A stretch of 64,000 bases of DNA from positions 37,754 to 101,753 of the forward strand of contig NZ_BBOJ01000031.1 of assembly GCF_000974445.1 (NCBI RefSeq), written 5' to 3'. The position numbers were made by a program, and so were the translations under genes. Shown here in pieces: positions 25,752-34,266 of the stretch (the stretch's first letter is position 1; the number at the start of each line of letters is the position of its first letter). The DNA is from Lentzea aerocolonigenes. Lineage in GTDB: Bacteria > Actinomycetota > Actinomycetes > Mycobacteriales > Pseudonocardiaceae. The notes beneath the pieces were generated by a model. That model did not search any database. It was not told the DNA's origin and saw nothing but the letters and a program-made list of their open reading frames with translations.

Positions 25752-26536
25752 TGAAGAACGAGGTTCTGTCCGTGCTGCGTCCGCGGCCGGTCTCCCACCC
25801 GAAGCTGAGTCTGTACCTCCTGCACCACGCGGGCGGCTCGCACACGGTGTTCAAACCGTGGCTGTCGCTGCTGCCGGGCGACTGGGACGTGCGGTTCGTC
25901 GTCGCACCAGGACGGTCGAAGGGCACAGCGCACCCCGTGGTGCGCGACATCAGCGTGCTCAGCGACGCGTTCGCCGACCTGCTCGGTCGTGAACAGGGAG
26001 AGCCTTACGCGCTGTTCGGGCACAGCATGGGCGGGCTCGTCGCGTTCGACACCGCGCTGGTGCTCCAAGCACAACGCGATCGTCCACCCGAGTGGGTCGG
26101 CGTGTCCGGGCATCCCGGTCCGTTCCACTCGATCACCCGCTGCCGGCCACCGCTGCACACGCTGTCCCCCGACGACCTGCGCACCGAGCTCGCGGCGCTG
26201 GACGGACTGCCGCCGCGGGTGCTGCAGGACCCGTGGCTGTGGGACCGCGTGGAACCGCTGGTGCGGGCCGACCTCGAGGCCGCCGAGACCTGGTCGCCCA
26301 CCAGGCACGGCACGGTGCTCGAACGACCGCTGTCCGCGTTCTGCGGGGAGCGGGACCCGGTCGCCGTCCGGGAGGACGCCGCCAACTGGTCGGGCCACTC
26401 CACCAGTTTCCTCGGCGTGCGGTCGTTCCCCGGCGGCCACTTCTACTTCCAGGACAACCCCGCGCCGCTCGTGCACAGCATCGTCGCCGACGTGCGCACC
26501 GCCCGCTACCACGTCGGCGCGTCGCTGTTCCCCTGA
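25751..26536 (+). CDS. Type II thioesterase
   Basis: A 261-residue alpha/beta hydrolase of the editing thioesterase family. It has YLLHHAGGSHTVF near the start, the nucleophile elbow GHSMGG with Ser92, the Asp in GERDPV and the catalytic His in PGGHFYF. Such enzymes remove wrongly loaded or stalled acyl groups from carrier proteins, or release the finished chain. ATG 25751 overlaps the previous stop. Third gene of the operon led by the dehydratase subunits. Confidence 0.92.
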   Translation: MKNEVLSVLRPRPVSHPKLSLYLLHHAGGSHTVFKPWLSLLPGDWDVRFVVAPGRSKGTAHPVVRDISVLSDAFADLLGREQGEPYALFGHSMGGLVAFDTALVLQAQRDRPPEWVGVSGHPGPFHSITRCRPPLHTLSPDDLRTELAALDGLPPRVLQDPWLWDRVEPLVRADLEAAETWSPTRHGTVLERPLSAFCGERDPVAVREDAANWSGHSTSFLGVRSFPGGHFYFQDNPAPLVHSIVADVRTARYHVGASLFP

Positions 26537-26560
26537 CACCGCAACAGGTTGGAGAGCCGA

Positions 26561-27607
26561 ATGAGCACCCTCGCACCCGCGCACCACACCCTGGCCTGGT
26601 TCGGCCACTACGGACTGCCGGACGCGGCACCGGGCATCAGCACACCGGCGGGCGCACCCGCCGCTCCGGACGTGCCGAACGCCTTCTGGCTGGCGTTCTC
26701 GCCTTCCGGCCGCACTCTGTACGCCGTGACCAACGTCCCGAACGCGACGGTGCACGCCTTCGCCGTGCAGGACGACGGCGGCCTGGTCGAGCGCAACCGC
26801 CGCCCGACGGGAGGCGACGGCGCCGTGCACCTGACCGTCGCGCCGTCCGGTGACCGGCTGGTGGTGTGCCACCACGACTCCAGCACGGTGTCGGTGATCA
26901 TGTTGATGGACGACGAGAGCCTCGGCCCGATGGGGCAGCTGGTGCGCCACGAGGGCTCGGGACCCGTGCCGCACAGCCAGGACGTGGCGCGTCCGCACAT
27001 GGCGCTGGCCGATCCCACGGGGCAGCGGTTGCTGGTGGCGGACAAGGGCAACGACTCCGTGTACGTCTACCTGATGCTGGACAGCCGCCTGGTGCACCAG
27101 CGCCGGGTCGTCGTGGGGTCGGGCGCGGGACCCCGGCACGCGGTGTTCCACCCGTCAGGAGAGTTCCTCTACGTGGTCAACGAGCTCAACTCCACGGTCA
27201 CGACGCTCGGGTACGAGCCGGCGGACGGGTCGTTGTGGGTCATCGACTTCCGGTCCACCCTGCCACCGGGGTTCGACCAGTGGAACGCGCCGTCGGGGGT
27301 CGCGATGTCCCCCGACGGCCGACTGCTGTACGTGGCCAACCGGGGCCACGAGAGCATCGCGGTGTTCAGGATCAGCCCGGGAGGACGGCTCAGCGCCGCC
27401 ACGCACCACGCGGTGCACCCGGAGTCCGGGGTGCACTCGCTGCCGTGGGCCCTCGAGCTCGGGCCGGACGGCCGCCTGCACGTCGCCAACCAGATGTCGG
27501 CCACCGCGCAGGTCTACGCCACCGATCCGGTCACCGGCGCGCTCACCCTGCTGGAGGAACGGCCGATGGCGGGCCCGGTGGCCTCGATCGCACTGCGCCA
27601 CGGGTGA
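26561..27607 (+). CDS. Beta-propeller lactonase-like protein
   Basis: A 348-residue protein of the seven-bladed 6-phosphogluconolactonase/YncE type. Repeated blades are seen as FSPSGRTLYAV, VAPSGDRLVV, FHPSGEFLYVVNE and MSPDGRLLYVANRG. No signal peptide is present. It may hydrolyse a lactone, bind a pathway intermediate, or be a structural propeller; in this cluster with an AfsA homologue, a butyrolactone substrate is an attractive but untested idea. ATG 26561 follows GGAGAG. It ends the operon before two terminators. Confidence 0.75.
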   Translation: MSTLAPAHHTLAWFGHYGLPDAAPGISTPAGAPAAPDVPNAFWLAFSPSGRTLYAVTNVPNATVHAFAVQDDGGLVERNRRPTGGDGAVHLTVAPSGDRLVVCHHDSSTVSVIMLMDDESLGPMGQLVRHEGSGPVPHSQDVARPHMALADPTGQRLLVADKGNDSVYVYLMLDSRLVHQRRVVVGSGAGPRHAVFHPSGEFLYVVNELNSTVTTLGYEPADGSLWVIDFRSTLPPGFDQWNAPSGVAMSPDGRLLYVANRGHESIAVFRISPGGRLSAATHHAVHPESGVHSLPWALELGPDGRLHVANQMSATAQVYATDPVTGALTLLEERPMAGPVASIALRHG

Positions 27608-27619
27608 GCAGGACACGAC

Positions 27620-27649
27620 GATGCGGGACCGGTGCGCCGGTCCCGCATC
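27620..27649. terminator. Hairpin terminator
   Basis: Perfect 13-bp arms gatgcgggaccgg / ccggtcccgcatc, 4-nt loop, just after the lactonase-like gene. Confidence 0.8.
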
Positions 27650-27671
27650 TCTTGCCGCACAACGAGAACGC

Positions 27672-27709
27672 GAAAGGCGGGGCCAGGCGAACCGCCGGCC
27701 CCGCCTTTC
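27672..27709. terminator. Second hairpin terminator
   Basis: Perfect 13-bp arms gaaaggcggggcc / ggccccgcctttc with a 12-nt loop. It faces the MFS gene, so it probably ends transcription from the minus-strand operon. Confidence 0.8.
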
Positions 27710-27716
27710 CCACCGG

Positions 27717-29156
27717 TCACCCGCGACGAGCGGCGATCCGGTCGCCGGACGTGCCGGCACGTCCGGGATCGGGGTCGCCCGGACCCGCCGCACGCCGGGT
27801 GGCCGGTGTCGCGATCGCGGCGACCGTCGCGAGCGACAGCACACCGCAACCGAGCAGCAGCGCGGGCGAGATGCCCGCGACGAAGTGCGCCCCGTCGCGC
27901 GCACCACCCGAGAACGCCGAGAAGACCGTTGCCAGCACGGCGACGCCGAGCACGACACCGACCTGCCGCATGGCGTGGTTGACCCCCGACGCCACTCCGC
28001 GGTCGTCGTCCGAGACGAACTCGAGCGCCTGCCTGGCGTTGAGCCCGAAGAAGAGCCCCATCCCGACGCCGCCGACGACCATCGCGGGCAGCAGCGGCAG
28101 GTACGGCATGTCCACGGCCACGACCAGCGCGAGCCACGCCAGGACACCGGCCTGCATGGCGCAGCTCAGCACCATCAGCGGCCGGACGCCCCACCGGTCG
28201 GCGAGCACGGCCGACAGCGGCGCGACGAGCAACGGCATGACGGTCCACGGCAGCGTGCGCACCCCGGCGCCCAGCGGCGAGTAGTGCAGCACGTCCTGGA
28301 AGAACTGCATGATCAGGAAGATCGACCCGAACATGCCGGCCTGCACGAGCAGCGCGACGACGCTGGTGAGCCGGAAACCCCTGCTGCGGAACAGGCGCAA
28401 CGGCACGACCGGCTCGACCGCGCGGCGCTCCCACGCCACGAACGCGGCCAGGAACACCACTCCCGCGAGCAGCGGCAGCAGCACCTGCGGGTCGAGCCAG
28501 CCGCGGCTGACGCTGCGCACGAGCCCGTAGACCGGCCCCAGCAGCGCCAGGGTGACGAGCACGGTGCCGGTGACGTCGAGCCGCGCCTGCGGACCGCGGC
28601 TCTGTGCGAGCAGGCGGGCGCCGAACGGCACGACCAGCAGACCGATCGGCACGTTGATCCAGAAGATCCAGTGCCAGCCCGCGAGCTGCACGGCGACGCC
28701 GCCCACGAACGGGCCCAGCGCGATCGCCAGGCCGTTGGCCACGCTGAGCCCCGCGATCGCGAGACCGCGGCGAGCGGGTGGCACGGCGTGCACCAGCACC
28801 GTGAGCGACAACGGGAAGATGACGGAACCGCCGAGGCCCTGCAACGCGCGCGCCGCGAGCAGCACTCCCGTAGACGTCGACATGGCCGCGAGCGCGGACG
28901 CCGCGGTGAACACGGAGACGCCGGCGAGGAGCACGGTCCGTCTGCCGTAGCGGTCCCCCAGCACGGCGGCCGCCAGCATGAACACCGCGAACGTCATCGT
29001 GTAGGAGTGGACCGTCCACTCCAGACTCTCCAGGTCGGCGCCCAGGTCCTGCCTGATCTGCGGCAGCGCTGTGGTCACCACCAGGTTGTCGAGCGCGGCC
29101 ATGAACGAGGCCGCGCCCGTGAGCACGAAGACGGCGAGACCGCCCCGCCTGCTCAT
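27717..29156 (-). CDS. MFS drug/metabolite exporter (DHA2 type)
   Basis: A 479-residue, 14-helix proton antiporter. Motif A is GDRYGRRTVLLAG, the DHA2 helix-1 motif is FMAALDNLVVTTALPQI and motif C-like sequence ANGLAIALGPFVGG occurs in helix 5. It likely exports the cluster product and gives self-resistance. ATG 29156 overlaps the methyltransferase stop (ATGA), so the two are translated together. The C-terminal 30 residues are basic and probably cytoplasmic. Confidence 0.92.
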   Translation of the reverse strand: MSRRGGLAVFVLTGAASFMAALDNLVVTTALPQIRQDLGADLESLEWTVHSYTMTFAVFMLAAAVLGDRYGRRTVLLAGVSVFTAASALAAMSTSTGVLLAARALQGLGGSVIFPLSLTVLVHAVPPARRGLAIAGLSVANGLAIALGPFVGGVAVQLAGWHWIFWINVPIGLLVVPFGARLLAQSRGPQARLDVTGTVLVTLALLGPVYGLVRSVSRGWLDPQVLLPLLAGVVFLAAFVAWERRAVEPVVPLRLFRSRGFRLTSVVALLVQAGMFGSIFLIMQFFQDVLHYSPLGAGVRTLPWTVMPLLVAPLSAVLADRWGVRPLMVLSCAMQAGVLAWLALVVAVDMPYLPLLPAMVVGGVGMGLFFGLNARQALEFVSDDDRGVASGVNHAMRQVGVVLGVAVLATVFSAFSGGARDGAHFVAGISPALLLGCGVLSLATVAAIATPATRRAAGPGDPDPGRAGTSGDRIAARRG

Positions 29157-29794
29157 GCGGCGTGCTCGACGACTCGCCGGTGCTGCCGCGCACGCCGGGC
29201 GACGTACACCGCCGCCGGAGGGAGGTTGCGCCACACCGTGGTGCTGACGATGACCTCCTCGAAGGTGGCGCGCAACGCCTGCAGCCGCACACGGGCGGGT
29301 TGCGCCCAGCGCGTCCAGGAGTAGGTGAACTGCGTGAAGGCCCCCGTGTCGGTGAGCGAGTCCGCCACCGCCGCGGCGAGCGACCGGCCCGCGCCGGTGG
29401 GGAAGGCCACCCACGGCAGGCCGCTCACCACCACGTCGACGTCGGAAACCCCCCGTTCGGTCAGCACGTTCCGCAGGTCGGTGGCGTCGGCACACACGAC
29501 CTCGACACGCGGAAAGCGTTCCCGCAGCAGCTCAGCCCACGCCGGGTTGAGCTCGACGGCCAGGTGCCTGCCGCGGCCGCGGAGCTTCGCCTGCACGGCC
29601 TTCGTGAACGCACCGGTGCCGGGCCCGAGCTCCACCACGACCGGATCCCCCTTTTCCGGCACGGGTGCCACCATCGCGGCGGCGAGGGCGGCCGAGCTCG
29701 GCGCCACCGCCGCCGTCGTCATCGGTGACCGCGCGAACTCCCCGAGGAAGCGGAGAAAATCGCGGTTGCGCGGTTCTTCTCGCACGCTCGTCAT
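29153..29794 (-). CDS. Class I SAM-dependent methyltransferase
   Basis: A 213-residue methyltransferase. Motif I is VVELGPGTGAFTKAV near residue 53, with HLAVELNPAWAELL as motif II and VVSGLPWVAF in place of the NPPY motif. The layout is closest to the phospholipid N-methyltransferase/rRNA dimethylase-like group. It could methylate a membrane lipid, the product or a resistance target. It forms a two-gene unit with the exporter, which hints at self-protection. ATG 29794 follows GGGGGA. Confidence 0.82.
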   Translation of the reverse strand: MTSVREEPRNRDFLRFLGEFARSPMTTAAVAPSSAALAAAMVAPVPEKGDPVVVELGPGTGAFTKAVQAKLRGRGRHLAVELNPAWAELLRERFPRVEVVCADATDLRNVLTERGVSDVDVVVSGLPWVAFPTGAGRSLAAAVADSLTDTGAFTQFTYSWTRWAQPARVRLQALRATFEEVIVSTTVWRNLPPAAVYVARRARQHRRVVEHAA

Positions 29795-29897
29795 GTGGTC
29801 AGATCCCCCATCAACTCGATCGCCTGCTGTGACGCTATGGCCGTCGCGGGACGGGCCGCATCAGTCGAAATGACTGGGGCCTCGCGCGTGGACGACG

Positions 29898-31055
29898 TCA
29901 GCCCCGCCGCGACGGCCGCTTGACGTACCGGCCGTAGATCAGGTCGCGCAGCACGTCGTCGCCGCCCTCGACGATCGAGATGTGCCGCATGGAGCGCAGG
30001 AGCCATTGCACGTCGTGCTGCTCGGTGTACCCGAGGCCGCCGAAGCTCTCCGACGCCGTGCTCGCGATCCGCCACCCGGTCTGGCCGGCGTGCATCTTGG
30101 CGACCACGGCCGACTTCAGCACGCCGCCCGCGAGGAACGCCGCGCCGGCGTCCGGTGCGCGGTGCAGCTCGTCGTAGTCGAGCGCGGCGCGGTGGCACTG
30201 GCTCTTGACGGTCTCCAGCTCCATCTCCAGCTGGCCCAGCCGGGCGGCGAAGATGGCGTTGCGCGTCAACGGCCGGCCGCCGAGACGCTTGTCCGCGGCG
30301 TAGGCCATGTGCAGGTCGCGCAGGCGGCGGATCATGCCGACAGCCATGGCGGCCATCATGATCCGGCTGGCGTTGAGCCCCACCTCGAGGATCCGGATGC
30401 CGCTTCCCGCCAGCTCGTTGGCGGCGGGCACGACGCAGTCGGTGAAGGTGGCGGGGTGCGTGCCGGTGCCGAGCAGTCCCGACATCCGCCAGCGCGGCCC
30501 CGCCTCGAACCCCTCGGCACCCGCGGGCACGAGGATCATCGCGAACTCCCGCGGGTCGTCATCGGCGCGCGCGAGCACCAGGCAGAACCGGGCGAACGCC
30601 AGGTTGGTCGAGAAAGCCTTCTCCCCGTTGAGGACCAGGACGTCACCGGTGCGCCGGAAGGTCGTCGCGGTGTTGGTGAGCTCGCTGCCCGCCACCGCCT
30701 CGCTGCCGAGCGCCGCGCAGAACCCGCCGGACGACACCAGTCCGCGCAGGTGCTCCTGCGCGAGGCCGGGCCCGCCGTAGAGCTCCAGCATGCGCGAGGC
30801 GAGCACCGGCAGGAACGAGGTGAACGCGAAGCCCGGGTCGTGGTAGGCGATCTCGGCCGCGATCCGCACACCATCCACAGTGGACGCGCCAGCGCCACCG
30901 AACCGTTCGGGCACCCACCAGTTCGCGAGCCCGGCCGCGGCGAACTTCTGCCACAACGGGTGCCTGTCGTCGTAGACGGTGTCGTGGTCCGGTCGCGGGG
31001 CGTGCGCGAGCACGTCCCCGCAGAACCGGGCCACCTCCCCGGCGACGGAGGACAT
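29898..31055 (-). CDS. Acyl-CoA dehydrogenase-like flavoenzyme
   Basis: A 385-residue FAD enzyme of the acyl-CoA dehydrogenase fold. The N-terminal helical domain, the middle barrel (ALGSEAVAGSE, VLNGEKAFSTN) and the C-terminal helices ending in FGGLGYTEQHDVQWLLRSMRHISIVEGGDDVLRD are all present. In this setting it could desaturate a carrier-bound or CoA-bound chain. It overlaps the ACP stop (TGATG); GGGGAG lies six bases before ATG 31055. It is the last gene of the AfsA-led operon, 100 bases from the methyltransferase. Confidence 0.88.
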   Translation of the reverse strand: MSSVAGEVARFCGDVLAHAPRPDHDTVYDDRHPLWQKFAAAGLANWWVPERFGGAGASTVDGVRIAAEIAYHDPGFAFTSFLPVLASRMLELYGGPGLAQEHLRGLVSSGGFCAALGSEAVAGSELTNTATTFRRTGDVLVLNGEKAFSTNLAFARFCLVLARADDDPREFAMILVPAGAEGFEAGPRWRMSGLLGTGTHPATFTDCVVPAANELAGSGIRILEVGLNASRIMMAAMAVGMIRRLRDLHMAYAADKRLGGRPLTRNAIFAARLGQLEMELETVKSQCHRAALDYDELHRAPDAGAAFLAGGVLKSAVVAKMHAGQTGWRIASTASESFGGLGYTEQHDVQWLLRSMRHISIVEGGDDVLRDLIYGRYVKRPSRRG

Positions 31056-31324
31056 CACCGGCTCCCCACCGGGTTCTTCAGCCCGTTGAGCAGCTCGGCG
31101 ACGTCGGCCACCGTGTCGACCTCGCGCAGCCGCTCGTCGCTGATCTTCACCCCGTACTTGCGCTCCAGCAGGACCAGGAAGTCCATCAGGTTCAGCGAGT
31201 CCATCTCGAGGTCGGACTCGAGCGAGGACTCGCCGGTGATCTCGACCCCGTCGAGGTCGAGGTCGAGGCGCTCGGCGAGCCCGCGGAGGTACTCGGCGAT
31301 CTCCGCGACGCTGATCGTGTTCAT
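31055..31324 (-). CDS. Acyl carrier protein (first)
   Basis: An 89-residue carrier protein. The phosphopantetheine attachment motif is LEMDSLNLMDF with Ser43. It is acidic and helical with no extra domain. Start and stop are coupled to KAS III upstream (ATGA) and to the acyl-CoA dehydrogenase downstream (TGATG), so it may carry the starter or the substrate of the dehydrogenase. A second ACP at 35496 belongs with the ketosynthase pair. Confidence 0.92.
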   Translation of the reverse strand: MNTISVAEIAEYLRGLAERLDLDLDGVEITGESSLESDLEMDSLNLMDFLVLLERKYGVKISDERLREVDTVADVAELLNGLKNPVGSR

Positions 31325-32349
31325 CGGTTCGGCCCTTCCGTGGTCGTGAGGTTCGGCGAGGTGAGCTCCGGCCAGCGCAGCACGGTCGAGCCCCAGCTCG
31401 CGCCCGCGCCGAACGCGGTGAGCAGCACCGTCTCGCCGCCGCGCAGCACACCGGCTTCCTGCGCCCTGCTGAGCGCGACGGGGATCGACGCCGCGGCCGT
31501 GTTGCCGATGTCGGTCAGGTCGACGAGCGCCTTCTCCGCCGGCACCTCCAGCTCCCGTGCGACCTCGGTGAGGATCCGCGCGTTCGCCTGGTGGGCGACC
31601 AGAAGGTCGACGTCCTCCGCCGTCAGCGACTCGTCCTTGAGGACCCGCTGACAGCTGTCGGTCATCCGCGCGACCGCGTGCCGGTAGGTGGCGCGGCCGT
31701 CCATGCGCAGGAACGGGTCGTGCGGGTCTGCGGCGAGCGGTTGCGCGCTGCCGCCGGACAGGACGTGCGCGAGCGCCCAGAGCCTGCCGTCGGACCCGAG
31801 GTGCACCCGGCCGATCGCACCCGCCTGCTGGCGGTAGCCCGGACGCAGCACCATCGCGGCCGCGCCGTCGCCGAAGATCGGTGACGTGCCGCGGTCCTGC
31901 GGGTAGATGATCGAGGAGTACTTCTCCGCGCCGACGAGCAGCACCGCGCGGGAATTCCCGCTGGTGATCAGGCCCGCGGCCGTCGCGAGGCCGGCGAGGA
32001 ACCCGGTGCAGGCGGAGTTGATGTCGAACGTCGCGGTGTTCTCCAGACCCAGGTCGCTCGCCACGACAGGCGCGGTCGCCGGGCACTTCATGTCCGGCGT
32101 GGTGGTCGCGACGATGACCGTGTCCACGTCGGCGCCGCCGTTGGTCGCCCGGCCCAGCGCCTCCCGTCCGGCACGGGTCGCGAGCACCGACGTCGGCTCG
32201 TCGTCGCCCGCGCGGGAACGGGCCCGGATGCCCGTCCTGGTCCTGATCCACTCGTCGCTGGTGTCGATCCGCCGCGCGAGCTCGTCGTTGGTCTCGCGTG
32301 CTTCCGGCAGGTGGTGCCCGATGGCGTCGATGACCGCCGCGTCAGTCAC
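31321..32349 (-). CDS. 3-oxoacyl-ACP synthase III (FabH-like)
   Basis: A 342-residue condensing enzyme that probably primes the pathway by joining an acyl-CoA starter to malonyl-ACP. The triad is complete: Cys114 in INSACTGF, His in LLVAHQANARI and Asn in DIGNTAAASIP. N-terminal RRIDTSDEWIRTRTGI is the family signature. GTG 32349 has GGAGGG five bases upstream and overlaps the SnoaL-like gene by 8 bases. It is coupled to the ACP. Confidence 0.93.
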   Translation of the reverse strand: MTDAAVIDAIGHHLPEARETNDELARRIDTSDEWIRTRTGIRARSRAGDDEPTSVLATRAGREALGRATNGGADVDTVIVATTTPDMKCPATAPVVASDLGLENTATFDINSACTGFLAGLATAAGLITSGNSRAVLLVGAEKYSSIIYPQDRGTSPIFGDGAAAMVLRPGYRQQAGAIGRVHLGSDGRLWALAHVLSGGSAQPLAADPHDPFLRMDGRATYRHAVARMTDSCQRVLKDESLTAEDVDLLVAHQANARILTEVARELEVPAEKALVDLTDIGNTAAASIPVALSRAQEAGVLRGGETVLLTAFGAGASWGSTVLRWPELTSPNLTTTEGPNR

Positions 32350-32896
32350 GGGAACCCTCCAGGTCGCTCGCCCGCACGCCGGCGCCGGCGTCGGCGGGGT
32401 TGGCGTACTCGGGGGTGAACACGCCGAGCTGCCGCAGCAGGGTGAGCTCGTCGCGCGCGCCCCAGTGCTCGGCGACCTTGCCGTCGGCGATCCGGTAGAA
32501 GTGCAGGTGCTGCACCTCGACCCGGCGGCCCGTGGGGGCAATGCCCATGAAGTCGCCCTGGTGGGTGCCGCGGAACGTCACGCGCACCGCGTACTTGTCC
32601 CCTGCGGTGAAGAAGTCCTCCGGCTGCCAGGCGGCGTCCGGGAACGCGGTGCGCATGTACCGGGCCGTCGACAGGTAGCCCTCCGGCCCGGTCGCGACGC
32701 CCGGCGACGCCTCGTGGTCGACGAAGTCCGCGGCGAGGTACTTGTGCGCCGCCTCCTCGTCCAGCGTCGCCATCACCCTCGCGACACCGATGACGATCTC
32801 GAAGATCTCCGGAGTCGCGCCGCCGCCCAGTGCCTCCTGCGCCAGCTCCCTGCTGGTGCCGACCTGGGCCGCCTGGTTGATCAGTGTCTCGCTCAT
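32342..32896 (-). CDS. SnoaL-like protein (NTF2 fold)
   Basis: A 184-residue protein with the SnoaL/ester-cyclase pattern: YLAADFVDHEASPGVATGPEGY, then VRVTFRGTHQGDFMGIAPTGRRVEV and HFYRIADGKVAEHWGARD. Family members close polyketide rings by aldol chemistry, hydroxylate or act as lyases. A 30-residue helical N-terminal extension precedes the fold. It lies between the ketoreductase and KAS III in one operon, so a role in cyclising or isomerising the chain is plausible. Confidence 0.85.
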   Translation of the reverse strand: MSETLINQAAQVGTSRELAQEALGGGATPEIFEIVIGVARVMATLDEEAAHKYLAADFVDHEASPGVATGPEGYLSTARYMRTAFPDAAWQPEDFFTAGDKYAVRVTFRGTHQGDFMGIAPTGRRVEVQHLHFYRIADGKVAEHWGARDELTLLRQLGVFTPEYANPADAGAGVRASDLEGSRD

Positions 32897-32910
32897 CGTC
32901 CTGTCCTCAC

Positions 32911-33615
32911 TCAGATTCCGACGCCCGCCCCGCCCGTCACGGGCAGCAGCGCGGCGGTGATGTAGCCGGCTTCGTCACTGGCCAGGAAGGCGACTGCGGC
33001 CGCGACCTCGTCCGGCGTGCCCGCGCGGCCGAGGATCGTCTCGCTCAGGATCTGCGCGCGGCGCTTGGCCGTGACGCCTTCGGTCATGTCCGTCTCGATC
33101 AGTCCGGGGGCGACGACGTTGGCGGTGATCCTGCGGGAGCCGAGCTCCCGCGCGACCGAACGCGCCAGGCCGACGAGCGCCGCCTTGGACGAGGAGTAGT
33201 TGGCCTGTCCCGGCGCGCCCGTCACCCCGGTCATCGAGGAGACGTAGACGAGCCGGCCCCAGCGCTCGGCGACCATGTCCGGCATGACCGCCTGGGTCAG
33301 CCGCACGGCGCCGTGCAGGTTCGTCTCGAGCACCGAGCGGAACTCGTCCTCGCTCATCCGCATCAGGAGGTTGTCGCTGACGACACCGGCGTTCGAGACG
33401 AGCACTTGCACCGGTCCCTGCTGCACCCGGACCTGCTCGACCGCCTCCCGCACCGACTCGGTGCTCGTGACGTCGCACCGCACGGCGAAGAAGCCCGGCG
33501 GTGGTTCCCCGCTCCGGTAGGTGATCGCCACCTTGTCGCCCGCCGCGGCGAGGGTGCGCGCGATGGCGAGGCCGATGCCCCTGTTGCCACCCGAGACGAG
33601 AACGGACCTGGTCAT
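32911..33615 (-). CDS. 3-oxoacyl-ACP reductase (FabG/SDR)
   Basis: A 234-residue short-chain dehydrogenase. NADPH motif SGGNRGIGLAIA, NAG motif VLVSNAGVV, catalytic Ser in YVSSMTGVTG and the YxxxK pair in ANYSSSKAAL are visible. It would reduce the beta-keto group during chain extension. SDRs of this type also act in butyrolactone synthesis (BarS1), so its AfsA/HAD neighbours allow a second reading. Its start overlaps the HAD stop (ATGA). Confidence 0.92.
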   Translation of the reverse strand: MTRSVLVSGGNRGIGLAIARTLAAAGDKVAITYRSGEPPPGFFAVRCDVTSTESVREAVEQVRVQQGPVQVLVSNAGVVSDNLLMRMSEDEFRSVLETNLHGAVRLTQAVMPDMVAERWGRLVYVSSMTGVTGAPGQANYSSSKAALVGLARSVARELGSRRITANVVAPGLIETDMTEGVTAKRRAQILSETILGRAGTPDEVAAAVAFLASDEAGYITAALLPVTGGAGVGI

Positions 33616-34265
33616 GCGAGCTCCTTCGGTTCGAGCAGGGGTTCGATCTCGGCGAGCGCCGACCGCGCGTCGCGGAAGAGGACGGCGTGCCAGCCGGCGG
33701 CACGCGCGCCGGCGAGGTTGTGCTCGAGGTCGTCGACGAGCACGCACTCCTGCGCGGGCACTCCGGCCCGTCGCGCGGCGAGCTCGAACATGGCCGCCTG
33801 GGGCTTGCGGTGCCCCACCTCGAACGAGAGCAGGACGTCGGCGAACAGCTCGTCCACCGGCACCATCCGCCGCCAGTGGGCGTCCCACGCGGGGACCATG
33901 TTCGAGATGAGGCCGACGAACACACCGCGGGCGGCGATCTCGCGCAACGCGCGGACCCAGGCGTGGTTGGTCTCCCTGCCGTCGAACCACGTGTCGGCGA
34001 GCGAGTTCAGCCGCAGCGACACGCCGTGGTCGGCCTCCAGCACGTCACCGACCTGCCGCAGCCACTCGGCCTCGGTGACCAGCGGCGTGTCGATCGGCTC
34101 CATCATGTCGGTGGTGCCGTAGTCGCGGGTCACCTTCTCGACGGCGGCCATCAGCACCGCGGGGTCGAGGCCGGCGGAACGGCAGAACACGCCCATGGTG
34201 TGACTGATCGGCGGGGTGAGCACCCCACCGAAATCGGTCCACACCGCAGAAATGCGCGAAGCCAT
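33612..34265 (-). CDS. HAD superfamily phosphatase (HAD-IA)
   Basis: A 217-residue hydrolase. Motif I is AVWTDFGGVLTP, motif II GLISNMVP, motif III Lys in GHRKPQ and motif IV VLVDDLEHNLAGA. The fit to the haloacid dehalogenase-like phosphatases is good. Between AfsA (two bases away) and the SDR it could remove the phosphate from a butenolide phosphate, the step expected after AfsA. ATG 34265 follows GGGAGG eight bases earlier. Confidence 0.88.
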   Translation of the reverse strand: MASRISAVWTDFGGVLTPPISHTMGVFCRSAGLDPAVLMAAVEKVTRDYGTTDMMEPIDTPLVTEAEWLRQVGDVLEADHGVSLRLNSLADTWFDGRETNHAWVRALREIAARGVFVGLISNMVPAWDAHWRRMVPVDELFADVLLSFEVGHRKPQAAMFELAARRAGVPAQECVLVDDLEHNLAGARAAGWHAVLFRDARSALAEIEPLLEPKELA

Positions 34266-34266
34266 C

